Below are positions 50,752 to 63,740 of a stretch of DNA of 64,000 bases, piece by piece. The stretch's first letter is position 1. The number at the start of each line of letters is the position of its first letter. Source of the DNA: Psoroptes ovis (lineage: Eukaryota > Arthropoda > Arachnida > Sarcoptiformes > Psoroptidae). Below the pieces are notes generated by a model. It was not told the DNA's origin, ran no database searches, and worked only from the letters and a program-made list of their open reading frames with translations. The translations under genes were made by a program, and so were the position numbers. The stretch lies in assembly GCA_002943765.1 (NCBI GenBank), contig PQWQ01000001.1:682001-746000 (forward strand). Direction: 5' to 3'.

Positions 50752-51260
50752 AAAACAATTTTCTAAAGTTTAAATTAGCTTAGTCATATACAAAAAAAAA
50801 AAAAAAAAAACAAAACAAAACATATCTTTCACATTCACTGAAATTTCAAAAAAATCATGTAAATACAATGGAGAGATAAATCATTTTCACATTTAAGAAC
50901 AATGAATTTGTACAAATTTTTCTTTTTTCAAAAAACATAATATGTGATTGCCAAATATTTTAACATTTTTCAATATATCAATTTCTATTATCAGCAATTC
51001 ATCATAAATCAAAGCCACATAACAGGGTAATTCTTTAAAATTTTCGATCTTATCAACAGCAACGAAATGAATTTGTTTATAATTTTTTTTTTTGAAATTA
51101 TAATTATTAAATTAATTTTATTCAATAAAATTTTCTTCACAATGTTTTTTCGTGAAATTCAAAAAAAAAAAAATGTTTTCAATTTTTGAAAAAAGTGAAA
51201 AATAAAAAGATTTCATCTTTAATCATTGGAACACGATACAAGGGTTTTCTGGCTTCATCA
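50752..51260. other. Shared 3' flank of Frizzled and URB1-like genes
   Basis: A 509-base gap between converging genes with A runs near 50792 and 51161. There is no coding content and no unambiguous AATAAA next to the Frizzled stop. Confidence 0.6.
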
Positions 51261-53081
51261 TCATTCTTCATTCGGGAGAAACTTATGCAAATTTAAAGGT
51301 AAATTGCAAATTATTAATTTTTTAATCAAATTTTGTTGATTGATTGATGATGATTTTAATGATTTTCTACAAATATTTACAAACATTTTTATACGTTCAT
51401 AATCATTGACTTTGTAAATGATTTTACTCAATAACATAACTAATTCAAATGAAAATGTTTCATATAATATAAATTCTTTATTATTTGAATCATTTTGTTG
51501 ACGATAATTTTGATATGATGTATTCCAAATGGTTGTCAATAATTTATAAAATACATCTTTACTGCTGTAATTATTATTTGATGAAAATATTGAATCATAG
51601 TGTGGTTGAATAATTAATTGATGATTGATCCATGCAAATATTGAACATTCTTTGCAAAGTATTTCAACACCTTCGATCAATTTTGCAATCACTAATAATA
51701 ATTTCATAATTAATGGTTTGATTTCGTTTGAACATAATGTTGAATTATAAAAAATCAACATTTCATTTATTAATTTATGTTTATGCCATAAATATAAATC
51801 ATCTTTTGTTCGTATTGAATCAATCATCCAATTAATGATGAATTTATGATGTAGCATGTATGATATTGGATTGTTGCCTTCTAAATTTGTCATACATGAT
51901 CGATATAAGTTCATTGGTATTGATCGATAATTTATTCGCTTCAATTGTGAGCGTATGAGAAAATTGCGAATAGTTGGAAATAATAGACATGTTGGGTTTA
52001 ATAATATTTCAATGCATTTCGCCATTAATACTGTATGACAGCAATTAATACGTTCATTTTCTTCTTGCATTCCGCTTCGTATGTGATCAATCAAACCAAT
52101 CCATAATTGTTTATCTTCAGGATATTTTGCACAATCTAAATGATGATAAAAACGTTCTAATATTCTATATGAAAGTTCACGAATCTTAGCACAAAAACTT
52201 GACAATGAAACGATCGTATAAGCTAAACAGCCATAATTTATAAATTTATGATATTTAACAATAGATTGAACCGATAGAAAATGATAAAACATTCTCAATA
52301 CAAAACGAGGATCGTAACGATTCATCATTTCAATATCATCAATGATTTCAATCGATTCCTCGTCATCATTCATTGTTATTTCGATTGGAAAACATGATAT
52401 TGAATTATTGAAAATATGATTATTATTGAAATTTTGAAAAATTTCATCAATTTTAGGTGTATACAAAAATGGCAACTTTTGTGAATGTTTTGCAGCATAA
52501 AATTTTGCAGCCGATTCACCCCAAATAAATGGATAATATTTTTGCATATTAAATCCATTTGTTTCCAAAATAAACAATAATTTCAGTAATGTTTGATCTA
52601 GAATGAGAAAGAGTTAATGATTAATTTTTGAAAGCTATTAAAAATCATTTTTTATACCTTCCAATGAGAGCGTTGCATGATAAGAACTGAAAACGAAATC
52701 AATTAAATTAGGAACAGTTTTACAATGTTCCAAGCAACTGGTGCACAGTAAATAAAATAATTTTACCAATGCAAAACGAACATCATTTGATATCGATTGC
52801 AGAAATATTTCTCTAATTTTTGAATGTCCAGTCATTAAATCGATTGTATAATTTAAAAATTCATTCATTTCATTGCGATCAGCAATACGTTGAATGAATG
52901 AATAAAATTCATTTAAATTATTAAATATTTGTTCATTTTCATTTTTTATTTGAAAATTTTTTGGAAAAAGATTTTTTAGAAATTTTCTAAGGCGTTCATT
53001 TAAAGTATCTGGATTATCGATTGCCAGTTGTATCAATTCTCGATCGTTTGACCATAAATTAGCTTCTGATATAATCTTCAT
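51261..53081 (-). CDS. URB1: URB1-like nucleolar pre-ribosome protein, C-terminal region only
   Basis: URB1 (Npa1) is a large nucleolar scaffold for early 60S assembly. Exons 53081-52658 and 52597-51261 join in phase 1 (E-G splits to D) and give 586 residues. The match covers the conserved C-terminal part of URB1: the YHATLSLEG segment, then PFIWGESAAKFY, DPRFVLRMFYHFLS and a helical repeat region ending around CKECSIFAWI. Family members are usually about 2000 residues or more, so roughly three quarters is missing. The ATG at 53081 is preceded by a few in-frame codons, but only 402 bases separate it from the Wnt6 stop, so the N-terminal part cannot lie directly upstream. It is either a genuinely short protein, a split gene or a relic. 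Confidence 0.83.
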
Positions 53082-53483
53082 TTTAGATTTATTAAATATT
53101 TCATGAAATTAAAAATTCAAAATTTTGAAAACATGTGAAAAAAAATCAAAACAAATACACGTGACTATCGACTATGTCCACCCAAAAAGACCGACTAAGG
53201 TGTATGTAGCGTTTTGAATTTTATAAAAAAAGATTTTATTAAGATCAGATTTTTTACATATTTGAGATTTAAAAAAAAAAATATTTACAAATATGAAATG
53301 AATAAATAATTATGAAAGATTGCAAAAATTATGAAATCGAATGAAATATGGTTCGAAATATTGTCTGAAAATCGAATTTTTGTCTCAATTTGATTTTTGA
53401 TCCTAGTCAAATTTTCAAATTTTATCACTCGTGATCATCAGCATTATCGCCCACCGTTGATCACCACCACAGCAGTAAACATG
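53082..53483. other. Gap between Wnt6 stop and URB1-like start
   Basis: 402 bases, both genes on the minus strand. It must hold the Wnt6 3' UTR and the promoter of the URB1-like gene. No exon or promoter motif was recognised. Confidence 0.5.
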
Positions 53484-56280
53484 TTAAAGACAAACTTGTA
53501 TCGGGCGTCTACATTTTTCACAAACCACATGACAGCACCAATTAAATTTACAACGACAATTTTCTTGTTTCATTATGGTACGAAAACCACGACCACAACA
53601 TAACATATCGCAACCACCGGTTCCAGTACTATTCGTGCATTCACGTCCTCTAGTACCTAATGAGCCAGTTTGTCTGTCAACATTACAAAAATTTGGTGAT
53701 GTTTCCGAATAGACAATATCTTCGGGATTCGGTAAACGTGAATGATGATTTTCAGGCATAAAACGTCTACCAGTATTGTCCGAAATGACTTGTACAGCGA
53801 GATCAAATTTATATTTAAGTCTATTCGAGACGCTTCTCAAATTCGGTAATTGTCTCCAACAAGTTTTAGTCGTACATGAACCGCTCATACCATGACATTT
53901 ACATTTATGTTCCAAATAATTTTTGACCGACTATTATAATAATAAAAAACAATCAATATAAGGTCAATTTTAATTCCCAAAAATTACTTACCAATCGACC
54001 TGCTTCGTAATTGTGTAATAATATTTGATTTTTGAAATCATATCCACGTTTCCTTAAATTTTCATCGAGAAATTCTTTTGATTTACGATAAGCATAGCTT
54101 ATATAATTATTGCAGTAATTTTCTGCAAATAAAACTGTTTTTAAGAAGAGGGAATTCATAATTAGACAATTAATTGATTGACTCTTTAGTCTTGATTGAT
54201 TAATTACTCACAATTAGGGTGTAATGTTCTGTACGGTTTTGCTTTGACATCACAATAACAATCTAAAATTGTACCTTGTGCACAACCAGATGCAATTTTA
54301 TGTACAATCGCTGCCGATGTCATTGCATGAACAAATCCAGTTTCTCTTGTATCTATATCAAATGTAGAAATCACAAATTGATTAATATCAAATGAAATAA
54401 TGCCAGAATTATGATTCAAAATTAGATTTATGCTTACCTTTACTCAATAACTTTCTCATTGATCGTTTATTTTTTGTCGGACAATTCCATTTACGATCAG
54501 AAAATTGATATTGACATTCACGTACAGATTCTAATGATCCATTTATGATTTGTGAAATGATTGTCGGTTCACGACGACAAATATAAACTTGTTTCGAACG
54601 TAATCTATTTACTTTACTACAAATACGATTTGGATCGACAATCAATAAACGGCTTATAAACCTAAATAATTATTGAAAAATAAAAATCATAATAATAATC
54701 ATAAAATCAAAAATAAAATTCAATACAAAACAAACAAATAAATAAAAAATTGATTGATTAATTCATCAAATATGACTACCGAATATTTCATATTATTATT
54801 CATTTTTCATGATTGCAATCATTCAACACTTGAATTTGATATTTTCATTAATAATCACAATGAAAATAATTGAAAACATTTCCGTATTTTTTTTGTGTAT
54901 CAATTTTGAATATAAATTGAACACAAATGTTAAATGTCAACAAGCAAGAAAACCACAATTTGTTTATTTATGTTATGTTGTTATTAATCAATTTCTATTC
55001 AATCGCTATTTGAGTATATTGGTAAAAAAATCGATTCAATCATTGATTGAAAATTTATTGCCATTTTTTGCCAAACAAAGTGCTAAGCTACAAATTGACA
55101 TTTTATTACCATTTAATAGAAATTCAAAGAGGTATTGAGGTTGTTGTTGACGTTGTCAATGTCGGTGTGTTTCAAGCATTCAAAGCACATCTGTCTTTTA
55201 TTTTCGCTTGTCGTCTCTGTGCCATACAATTCACTGTCTCTTTGACAGAAAGCAAATGTGTAGCATTTGCATTGTATTATGATAGTCGATTGTATGTTCA
55301 TATGATCGTAATATTCACCAAACACAATGGAAAAAGATTAATGTGTTTTGTTGCTGGTTTGGTTTGTTCAGGTAAAGGTGAGATTTTCATCAATTGAAAA
55401 TCTAGAAAGTTCAAGTGTCACAGGCTAATAACATGCGAAAAAAAACATGTGTAAAACTAATAATAACACCGATGATCATAATAGTGGTGTTGATAAATGC
55501 CAACAATATAATACAATAAAATCGATGAAATCAATGTCCTAAGCAATATAATTATTTGCTATTAACCTTAATAAAAGTTGAATATTACCAAAGTAAATAA
55601 TGGCTATGAAATATTAGAACAAATATAATTTCTAATAAATCAATTCTCTAGATTTAAATCTATGAATATTTGAATATTTTTCGAATCAAAAATTATTACG
55701 ACCTTAATTTCTGAATTTCCGGCAATTATTCATCAATTTGTTCAATGTTAAAAAAGCTATTTAGTAATTTCAATGAACAAACATTACATTGAAAATACGA
55801 TTTGTTTGTTCTTTTCTACGAATTTTTCTCCGGCACAAATCTACCGACAATTTATTGGTCATTTTTCAAATGTGATTTTCAATGTGTTTCAATTAATCTT
55901 AAATAAATGGTTTAAAAGTCTCAATGAGAAACCGGATATTTTTCAGTAAATTTTCATGAATGAATATTTAAGAGTTTAAGAGTTTATGAATTCATAGCTT
56001 AATGTTTCTTGGTTTTCGGCTTAAGCTTAGGTTTTCCATTCAGGAAAAAATACCAAAGCCGCTGCAGCCATAATGGTGAATGTCATCAATTATGATTTTC
56101 TTAAAAAAATTCAAATTTCAAAGGAAAAAAAATGATGATGATTTAAATATTTAAAAAAAAAAATCAAATGAAAAATATTTGAATTAAAATACACAGGACT
56201 TACCATAGATTTGTTTCACCAATCTTGAATAATGAATATAAAATGAATATGATTAAAATTGAATATGTTTGTAAATGCAT
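53484..56280 (-). CDS. Wnt6: Wnt6 secreted signalling protein
   Basis: Five exons: 56280-56204, 54661-54438, 54352-54212, 54134-53992 and 53930-53484. All phases agree, giving 343 residues. Exon 1 is the signal peptide (MHLQTYSILIIFILYSLFK) and ends NLW, as in other Wnt6 proteins. Exon 2 has VDPNRIC and RECQYQF; exons 2 and 3 together read KLLSKDTRETGFVHAM, which is Wnt6-like. The porcupine-acylated serine lies in CHGMSGSC at the start of exon 5. The end is GGCDMLCCGRGF, FNWCC and a final CL. The usual WGGC motif before the LHN-EAGR block is replaced (ENYC). For exon 4 I chose the acceptor at 54135, since the one 13 bases further would create a TAA. It lies downstream of Wnt1 on the same strand. 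Confidence 0.9.
54662..56203 (-). other. First intron of Wnt6
   Basis: A 1.5-kb phase-2 intron between the signal peptide and mature-protein exons. At about 55130-55400 it has a block less AT-rich than its surroundings, with overlapping open frames on both strands. That could be a regulatory element; no family was recognised. Confidence 0.6.
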
Positions 56281-56698
56281 CCTTTTTCTCCTTCTTCGTG
56301 TTATTTATTATTATTTATCGATGATTTTCAAATAAAATCTTCAAGTATTTTGATTATTTTACGTATTTTGTATCATACGAAACTTAAAATTCTTCTTTGA
56401 ATTAATTTCTTGAATATTTTCCTTCAAAATTCTTCGAGAAAATTCAAATTTTTTCTCGTCTTCTTGGCTTCAGTTTGTTTGTTTGTTCAAAAAATCGATG
56501 CTTCACAGCAATGATACCTAAAAACACACAGGTGAATGTTTGTTCGGCTGGTTGGTTGGCAAGAACAACGAAAAAAATGAAAATGAATAAATAAATAGAT
56601 AAAATGATAAAATTCAAAGATATATTCATGTTATAAATACACAGGTATAATGTCACATTCTTGGCCTTTATTCATTGATATTTGTATGAATATGTGTG

Positions 56699-56701
<3 letters not shown>

Positions 56702-56730
<29 letters not shown>
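56702..56730. repeat. TG dinucleotide microsatellite
   Basis: About 14 uninterrupted TG units, 420 bases upstream of the Wnt6 start. Confidence 0.9.
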
Positions 56731-56732
<2 letters not shown>

Positions 56733-59700
56733 TTGTAGATGTGTGTTGATGTATGAATAAATAAAACTTTAATTTAACTTAAATGCACACAACATTTTTA
56801 CTTCTTAAGATCATTAAACATTGATTAAAAGTAAAATGTAAAAATGCAACTAAGTAAATGAATGAGTGAGTGTATGTGTGTGGCAAAGGTCGATATAATT
56901 TGAAAAAGAAATTCCACTTAATTTAAATGATGTTAGAGGTCAAACATACAAATGTTGTATATAATAAATTCATACTTAATAACTTTATTGATGTTGTTAT
57001 TATATTATTACTTAATATTATCAAATATTATTATTATTATTATTAAATTGCAGCTAATAACCTTTATCGAAGTATTGAATGTATTCTATATAAATGTGAA
57101 TAAAATCAAAAATTTGAAAATAAATATATTATCACATTATTTGTTCATTGAATATTGAATAATAATCGAAAAAATTCTGCACAAATATACACAATTATCA
57201 ATGATAGAAAAACACATTGATAATAATTCATACAAACATTTTTGAATATTCGCTTGCATTTATTTGTGATGTTCATTGTAATAATTGATTGACTAACACC
57301 TTGAAAGCAACAGGTAACAGATTTACAAACAACAATAACATCGGTGGGGTTCTAATGAAAATCAAATGAAAATTTAATTCAATTGTTTTATTTTTTTCTG
57401 CATCTAATCCGATAATTTTACATCAAATGTGAATGATTAAAAATGGACAAAAGCAACAATTATTGTTATCATCATAATTCTATGGAAGATAATTGTTTTT
57501 TTAAAGATAAAATTTTTTATTCACATTTGATTCGCTCGCTCATTCATTCATTCATTTCATTTTAAGATAAATTCACAATTTTAATTCATGAAAAATTCTT
57601 TTTCTGTTGACCAAATGTCTATGGAAACATTTCTTCATTCATTTATTTATCATTTATTTCTTTAAAATTTCTCATTGTTTTCTCTGATTACCAAACACAT
57701 TTGGATACATTGTATTCAATTGTAATCAGATTTTCTTTAAGAAAGAAAATGAAATAATTTTCTTATAAGAAAATCATTTATTCATACGAAAATTAAAAAT
57801 GAAGAAATGAATAAAAAATCAAAGCGAAAGCTTAAGTCAGATAAATCTGAAATTTCAAAATGAAATGAAATGAAATTAGTACAATAATTATATAGTGGAA
57901 ATGTGTTTGTGTACAAGTTCATGGTGTTCTGTATGTGGCTTTTATCTTCGTTGTTATTATGAAGGTCATCTTCACTATTATTATCATCTATCAGGCCAAA
58001 GATCATCTTCATCAATTTTTCATACAAAAAAAAAATCTGCAAAAATGATAAATAATAAGGTGCGCGTAATTAATCGTAGAGGAGGTGTGTAATGTGTTCT
58101 CTGTAATTTTTGAATTTCTGAAGTTTTGTTTGTGTGCGTTGGTCAAAATGATGGTGGCGGTGGTGGCGATGTCGATGGTGGCAACGGTGGTGGTGGTGGT
58201 AGTGGTGTTTGGTAGTACCTGGTCAATTTGATCTCTGTGTTTCATTGTCCATCGAATCATGATCACCGAATGATGATCATAATGACGATGATTAAAAGCC
58301 AAATATCATTATTAAGGCAAATAGAATAATAATAATAATAATGGTTAATTAACCGAAACACATTTTCATTTGATTCGAATTGAATCATAATAATTCAGAA
58401 ATGAAATTGAATTAAAATTTTAATTTGAAATAAGAATTCTTATTTTTTCGAAACAAACAAACATTTTCTTCTTCTTCATATTCAATTTACAAATATTTTT
58501 CGTTTTGTTAAAATTCACACTAATGACAGTGACCTTTGACCTAGGACACTTTTAGCACTCTCTCTTCGCAAACCTCTCTTGTTGCTATCTTGTCATTTAT
58601 TTTTCATTTAGTGAAAAAAAACACCATTTGAGACAGGTAAATACGAACGAATCTGGCAATGGCAATTGACCAGGGCAATTGATGTTTGATCAAAAGCAAT
58701 TCAACGAGAAAAAAATGAAATAAATTCAATGATAATACATTTTTTTACTTTGAAAATTGATGATGTTTCTATTCATTTCGAGAAAAAATGATGATTTAAA
58801 TGATCAAATGAATCTAATAATCTAATCGAAAATTTTTCGAAGATTCATATAAATTCATTAATAAATGATTCATTATCATTGATTATTATCATCATAATCT
58901 GATGAGAATCTCATTGATTCAATGATTAACAAACAAATGTTTGAACAAATAATTAATCAAATAATATTCATTGATATTAAATAATGAATTTTCGTACAAA
59001 TATTTGATCGAACAAATAAATAAATGAAATGAAAATGAAATTAAATGACAACACCCTCTATTAAATAATTGATGATCATTATCAAATGATGTGATGAGAT
59101 GTTTTGAAATTGATCACGAAATTAAGAAATGATGCTGTTCATTCATATTCATCTATTCGCATTGATATCTATTTATTTCAATTCAATTGGAGCATATTTT
59201 TTTTAATCATTTCTCATCATTATTTCGTGATTAGTGATTTTTGAAAAAAAAATTGATGATTTAAAATTGATCATTTTAAATTAATGATAATTCAACAACA
59301 GTAACATCAACAACAATGATAATGATCAATGATCGAAAGTGATCACAAAAAATGAAAAAGGTGATAACAAATTAATTAATTATGTGTTTTTCGACACTTG
59401 TTTTTGACTTGTAAGATCATATCAAGATGGTATCATCATTGATTTGATCAATTTGATCGATTTAGATTTGAAATTTTCAAAGATTGAAAATACAAAGCAA
59501 ATCAAATACATTTCGAAACAAACAAACAAAAAAAACTTACCTCGATTCGATTTGATTTGATTCAATTTATTTCTTCACCACAGAATCTTCGAATTCGAAT
59601 ATTAAAATTCGTGATTTCATAAATTGATGTTTAATGATAATGATGATAATTATTGAACCAAATAATAAATCAAATGATAATAATTATTATCATTAATGTT

Positions 59701-61185
59701 GATCAATGATGATGGTGATGATTATTTGAAAATTAGTTAACAGGGAAAAACTGAAATTATTTTGATATTGTTCAAGTTTGAAAACTGTTCAAATTGAAAA
59801 ATGAATTTCACAAATACAAAAATATTCATAAATGTTTGCTGTGTTTATAATTTGTTGATTTGAATGCTGAAGATGATCGTGATTGAATGATGATGATGAT
59901 CATAATAACAATGATGATGATGATGATGGCCAATCGATGGCTACACCAATATGATTTTTGTTGTTGTTGTTGTCGTCGTTGTCTTCGGTATCATAGATAT
60001 ATTATCATGTATTATTGTCTAGAAATTGAATTGTCAACGAACCATTGAAATTCTTGATACTTTTCATAGTTTTGTTTCAACAATAAAGTAGAAAAGCTTA
60101 ACTTGTTTATTTGTTTATTTATTTATTCATGTCTTTGATGATTAAAGGGTTGTGTCAATTGTTGTTGTTTACGTATTTCACAAGTGACAAGTGTTGAAGA
60201 TCTATGGAGACAAAAGACTAGAAAATTCAAATTTTCTTCAGACACATAATCCGATCATAAATATTCTTGGCTATAGAATTGAATATATTTGACTGTATCT
60301 TGTCTTAAATAGCAGCTCTAGACATTTGTCGCTAAACACTAATAAGCGAATATTAATTATTATTGTTGGAGTCGGAAAAAATTTAATTTAAACAACATGT
60401 GTATTTCAATCGATTAATGTATGTCTCTATCTGTATGATTAATTTTCATCTACCTATTTGCATGCCAGAATATTCAAAGAATCGAATTAATAGTAAACGA
60501 ACATGTTACGCACATGTGTGTTCATAACCTTTTAACATGGTCAAAGAAATAATCGTGTGTTTTAATTGTAAATGAATGTGTTTGCCGTGTTTGCTTGTTT
60601 GTTGGCTTGTGTTTGTTTGTGATCAATATGTATGCATGTGACACATTCAATGTCTAACAGGTAACTGACTGAAGTAAGCAAGTACACTGAAGAAAATTGA
60701 TCATAAAGAAGAAATTAAAAGCTTTTGAATTTCTCAAAAACTAAGAGGCAATACAGCCAAGCGCAAGCAACCGACTATTCTGGTTTTCATTTTTTTTCAA
60801 ATCTCTGGTTTTCTTGTATTGATTTCTATGGTTCATTCTTCAAATTCAAACATTTCAAAGGAGGAGGTAGGTAGCTACACACACAATATACACACTTGTT
60901 TCATATATTCATTAATATATTTGATTTGATTTGATTTTATTTTTTTTTTTTTTGAAAAAATAAAAATCAAAAATACGTATATTTCAAAGCTGAAAAATAT
61001 ATGTGAAATATATATCATTTTTCTACCATCGACGAAAATTTTCACACGTAAAGTTGAACACAAGTTGTGATTTGGAATTTTTTCTCAGAGAAGCAAACAA
61101 TGATATTGCTGCTGGTGCTAGTGCTCAAATATTTTCGCTTTTCGCACACGAAAATAAACGGCAAATTTACCTTTTTTTGTACACT

Positions 61186-61275
61186 TATGATCGGCGGCCG
61201 TCGATGATGATATTTTGTTTTTCGCGTGGTCGTCGTCGTCGTCATCGATTGTCGACGTTGTCGGCCGATGTTTTT
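61186..61275. other. CpG-rich patch between Wnt1 and Wnt6
   Basis: CGGCGGCCGTCG is followed by a CGTCGT run and GTCGACGTTGTCGGCCGAT, in sequence that is otherwise almost free of CG. The two ends are partly complementary (ATCGGCGGCC against GGCCGAT). It could be a promoter, an enhancer or a decayed coding exon; nothing decides between them. Confidence 0.4.
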
Positions 61276-62744
61276 TTTGTTGTTGTTCGGTGTTCAAAGA
61301 AGATGGAGATTATTTTGTTGTTGTTGGTGATGGTGGTTGTTGTTAAGGTGTTTGAATCGCTTAAATTCTTCGAATAATCGGTCGGTTCATATACGTGCGA
61401 AACATATGTGTGTTTGTGTGTGCATTTAAATGCATTTAATTTCACCAATAAATGATATTCGTATCTTGAAAATAACACCTTTGAAAGTGTTTTTGAATGA
61501 TAAATGAATATCACTTTTCAAAAGGTTATGACTTTCGCTGAATGAAAATGATCATCATTAAAACATAAAGGTGATAGAATTTTTAGTTTGAAATTGTTTG
61601 AAAAATCAAAGGTGAGAGAAGTGAAATCGAGCTCGTTCATTTGATTTTGATCACCCGAAAAAAAAATCAATCAACTGACATTCATTCTTAATGGTGAAAC
61701 AATTTGATAATTTGTTTCATTGGGTTATGGGTAATAATGATGCACGAATTTCAGATCTAAGCAAACACACCAACTAATAATCGATGCATTTCGAATGCAT
61801 TTTCCAATGTTTGTGGTGTCCTGGACAACCACAAACAACCTGTTGATCATTTTCATCGATTACTTTTTGATTGATTTCTTATTTACTTCTTTATTCAATT
61901 CATTCATTCATACATCTTTACAATCACTAAGATACTTGTAGAAAACTTTTTGGAGATAAGAAGTCAATAAAGAGAGACCAAAAAAAAAAAAAAAAATGTT
62001 TCTTTGAATATTCAAAATTCAAATATCATTATTATAATAAGCGATAATCGATAAATGATTAATATTAATATTGAAAAAAAAATATGAAAATAATCATATG
62101 TAAAAATAAATATTGATTTACAAATTGGCAAATTGAAAAGAAAATTGAATAAAAATACAAATAATTCATGGAAAATAATAATAATATTTAGAATAAATAA
62201 ATAAACAAATACAATCATTGATTTGTGTACAAATTATTTCAATTTTTTTTTGACACTTGATAAAGCCGAAAAAGTGTCAAATTATATTTTGTAAAATTAT
62301 TTGGGTTTTGAGGGTTATTGTGTTGAAATTTGTATAATTATTAATACAAAAAATGCGTTGAATACATGGAATTAAAAAACGAAAGGGTTGATTGTTAATT
62401 GAGATTAGTTCATTTGTGTTTTTGAATTGATTTAATTGAATTTTGACAATTTTTACATTCAAATTCATATGTTTTTGTGTTTTTCATATTTGTAATTGGT
62501 ATTTGTTTGTGTGTGTGTGTATCGGAATGCGTTTAATTGTGAGATTAAATATCACACATTGAAATTGGCCATCATTAATTATTGATTGTTGATTATAATT
62601 CGTCTATTTCGATTCCAGTCGATTTAAATTCGGTTATTAAAAATTTCGATTATCAAAGACCAAAGATTTCGATGAAATAAAATAAAAATTTGTTCAAGAA
62701 TGTATGGAATTTCTCATATCAATTTCATTTCGATAATCATTTCA

Positions 62745-63740
62745 TTATAAACATCGATAAATTTTCTTTTTAATTTTACATATTTTACAATTAACCTGTA
62801 TGCATGTGAAAGGGTTGAGTAAATAGGAAAAAAAAGAAAAAAAAAGTTAATTTCTCTCTTTGAATTGAACATAATTTAAAACTATCTCTCTTCTTACCTG
62901 ACAACACCAATGAAATGTACAATTACATCGTTCATATTCTTCAATTTCTTCGGTCACATAACCACGACCACAGCATAGAAGATGACATCCTATAATAATC
63001 GAAATGATTATTGTCAAAAAATTAAATTACAATTAATTTTATTTGATTTTCACTGTTTTCAAATACTCTTACCTTCGACACCGATCGATGTTGCATTACA
63101 AGTACGGCCACTAGTACCAGTTACACCATATTTATGATTTGGTAAACAAAAATCTGGTGATTCTTCAAAATAAATTAAATCCTCTCTGGTTGGTGTTTTA
63201 TAACCTTTTTATTTTTTTATTTTTGTTCAAAAGAAAATAAAAAAATTCAAATGAAAAAATAAATTATCATTAAAAATGTGTTAACACATTAAAATAATAT
63301 GAACACATGAATTGGTGGAACATAAATTTTATTTTATTTCATTTTATTTTTCAAATAATTTGATGAAAATCAAAAAATAATAAAAAATAAAATAAAATTT
63401 AAATTCCAATAAAAACATGTATAATAGACACACAGTACATACCATTTTCATATGGTTTCAACTGAACATGTTTCAACATTTTCCTTGTAAAACCACGATA
63501 TTCATTATTAATCGATACACGTGATGCACCATCAAAACGATCTTTTAGATTATTACCAATATCACGAAATGATGGTAAACGCATCCAACATGTTTGTAGT
63601 GTGCTTTTGAATAAAATTCAAAGAAATAAATAAATTAAAAATATAATTGATGGCCTAGTGGCTGAATAAATTCAAAATACTTACCATGATCCACTCATAC
63701 CATGACATTTACATTCACGTCTCATTTCATTTGATACATG
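62745..63740 (-). CDS. Wnt1: Wnt1/wingless, C-terminal 163 residues (5' part outside window)
   Basis: Five exons are visible: 63740-63685, 63603-63443, 63204-63073, 62989-62898 and 62795-62745, GT-AG with consistent phases. The first starts HVSNEMRRECKCHGMSGSC, which includes the acylated serine. Next come TCWMRLPSFRDIGNN and KDRFDGASRV, which are Wnt1-like. Then come EDLIYFEESPDFC, GTSGRTCNATS and CCGRGY, followed by ERCNCTFHWCCQ. The 17-codon last exon reads VNCKICKIKKKIYRCL and closely follows the Drosophila wingless C terminus. The exon upstream of 63740 must end in the NNEAGR block; it is not between 63741 and 64000, so the intron there is at least 260 bases. The gene is incomplete because of the window edge, not by mutation. 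Confidence 0.93.

Larger units (their letters stand above)
56281..62744. other. 6.5-kb Wnt1-Wnt6 intergenic region
   Basis: This is the 3' flank of Wnt1 and the 5' flank of Wnt6, where enhancers of the pair would be expected. It contains a TG microsatellite (56702-56730), ATG/GGTGGT runs near 58150-58210 and a CpG-rich patch at about 61186-61275. No coding gene was found; open frames here are short and low in complexity or sit in that patch. Confidence 0.5.

Noticed and set aside
54121..54134. Acceptor TTTGCAG for Wnt6 exon 4
   Set aside because: Joining it to the preceding GTGAGT donor creates a TAA at the junction; the AACAG acceptor 13 bases earlier keeps the frame open.
61003..61377. 124-codon plus-strand frame across the CpG-rich patch
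   Set aside because: Arg and Val runs come from CGT and GTT repeats; no domain is present and the frame on the other strand is equally open.
61741..61846. Minus-strand VVCGC frame behind a CAG as another Wnt1 terminal exon
   Set aside because: The Cys spacing is CxC, not the CxxC found in Wnt C termini, and the distance from the previous exon is over 1 kb.
62400..62470. Minus-strand segment reading ECKNC as a candidate last exon of Wnt1
   Set aside because: It has a CxxC but no terminal Cys, and no AG acceptor within about 60 bases upstream. The exon at 62795-62745 has a proper CAG acceptor, the correct phase and the full wingless-like end.
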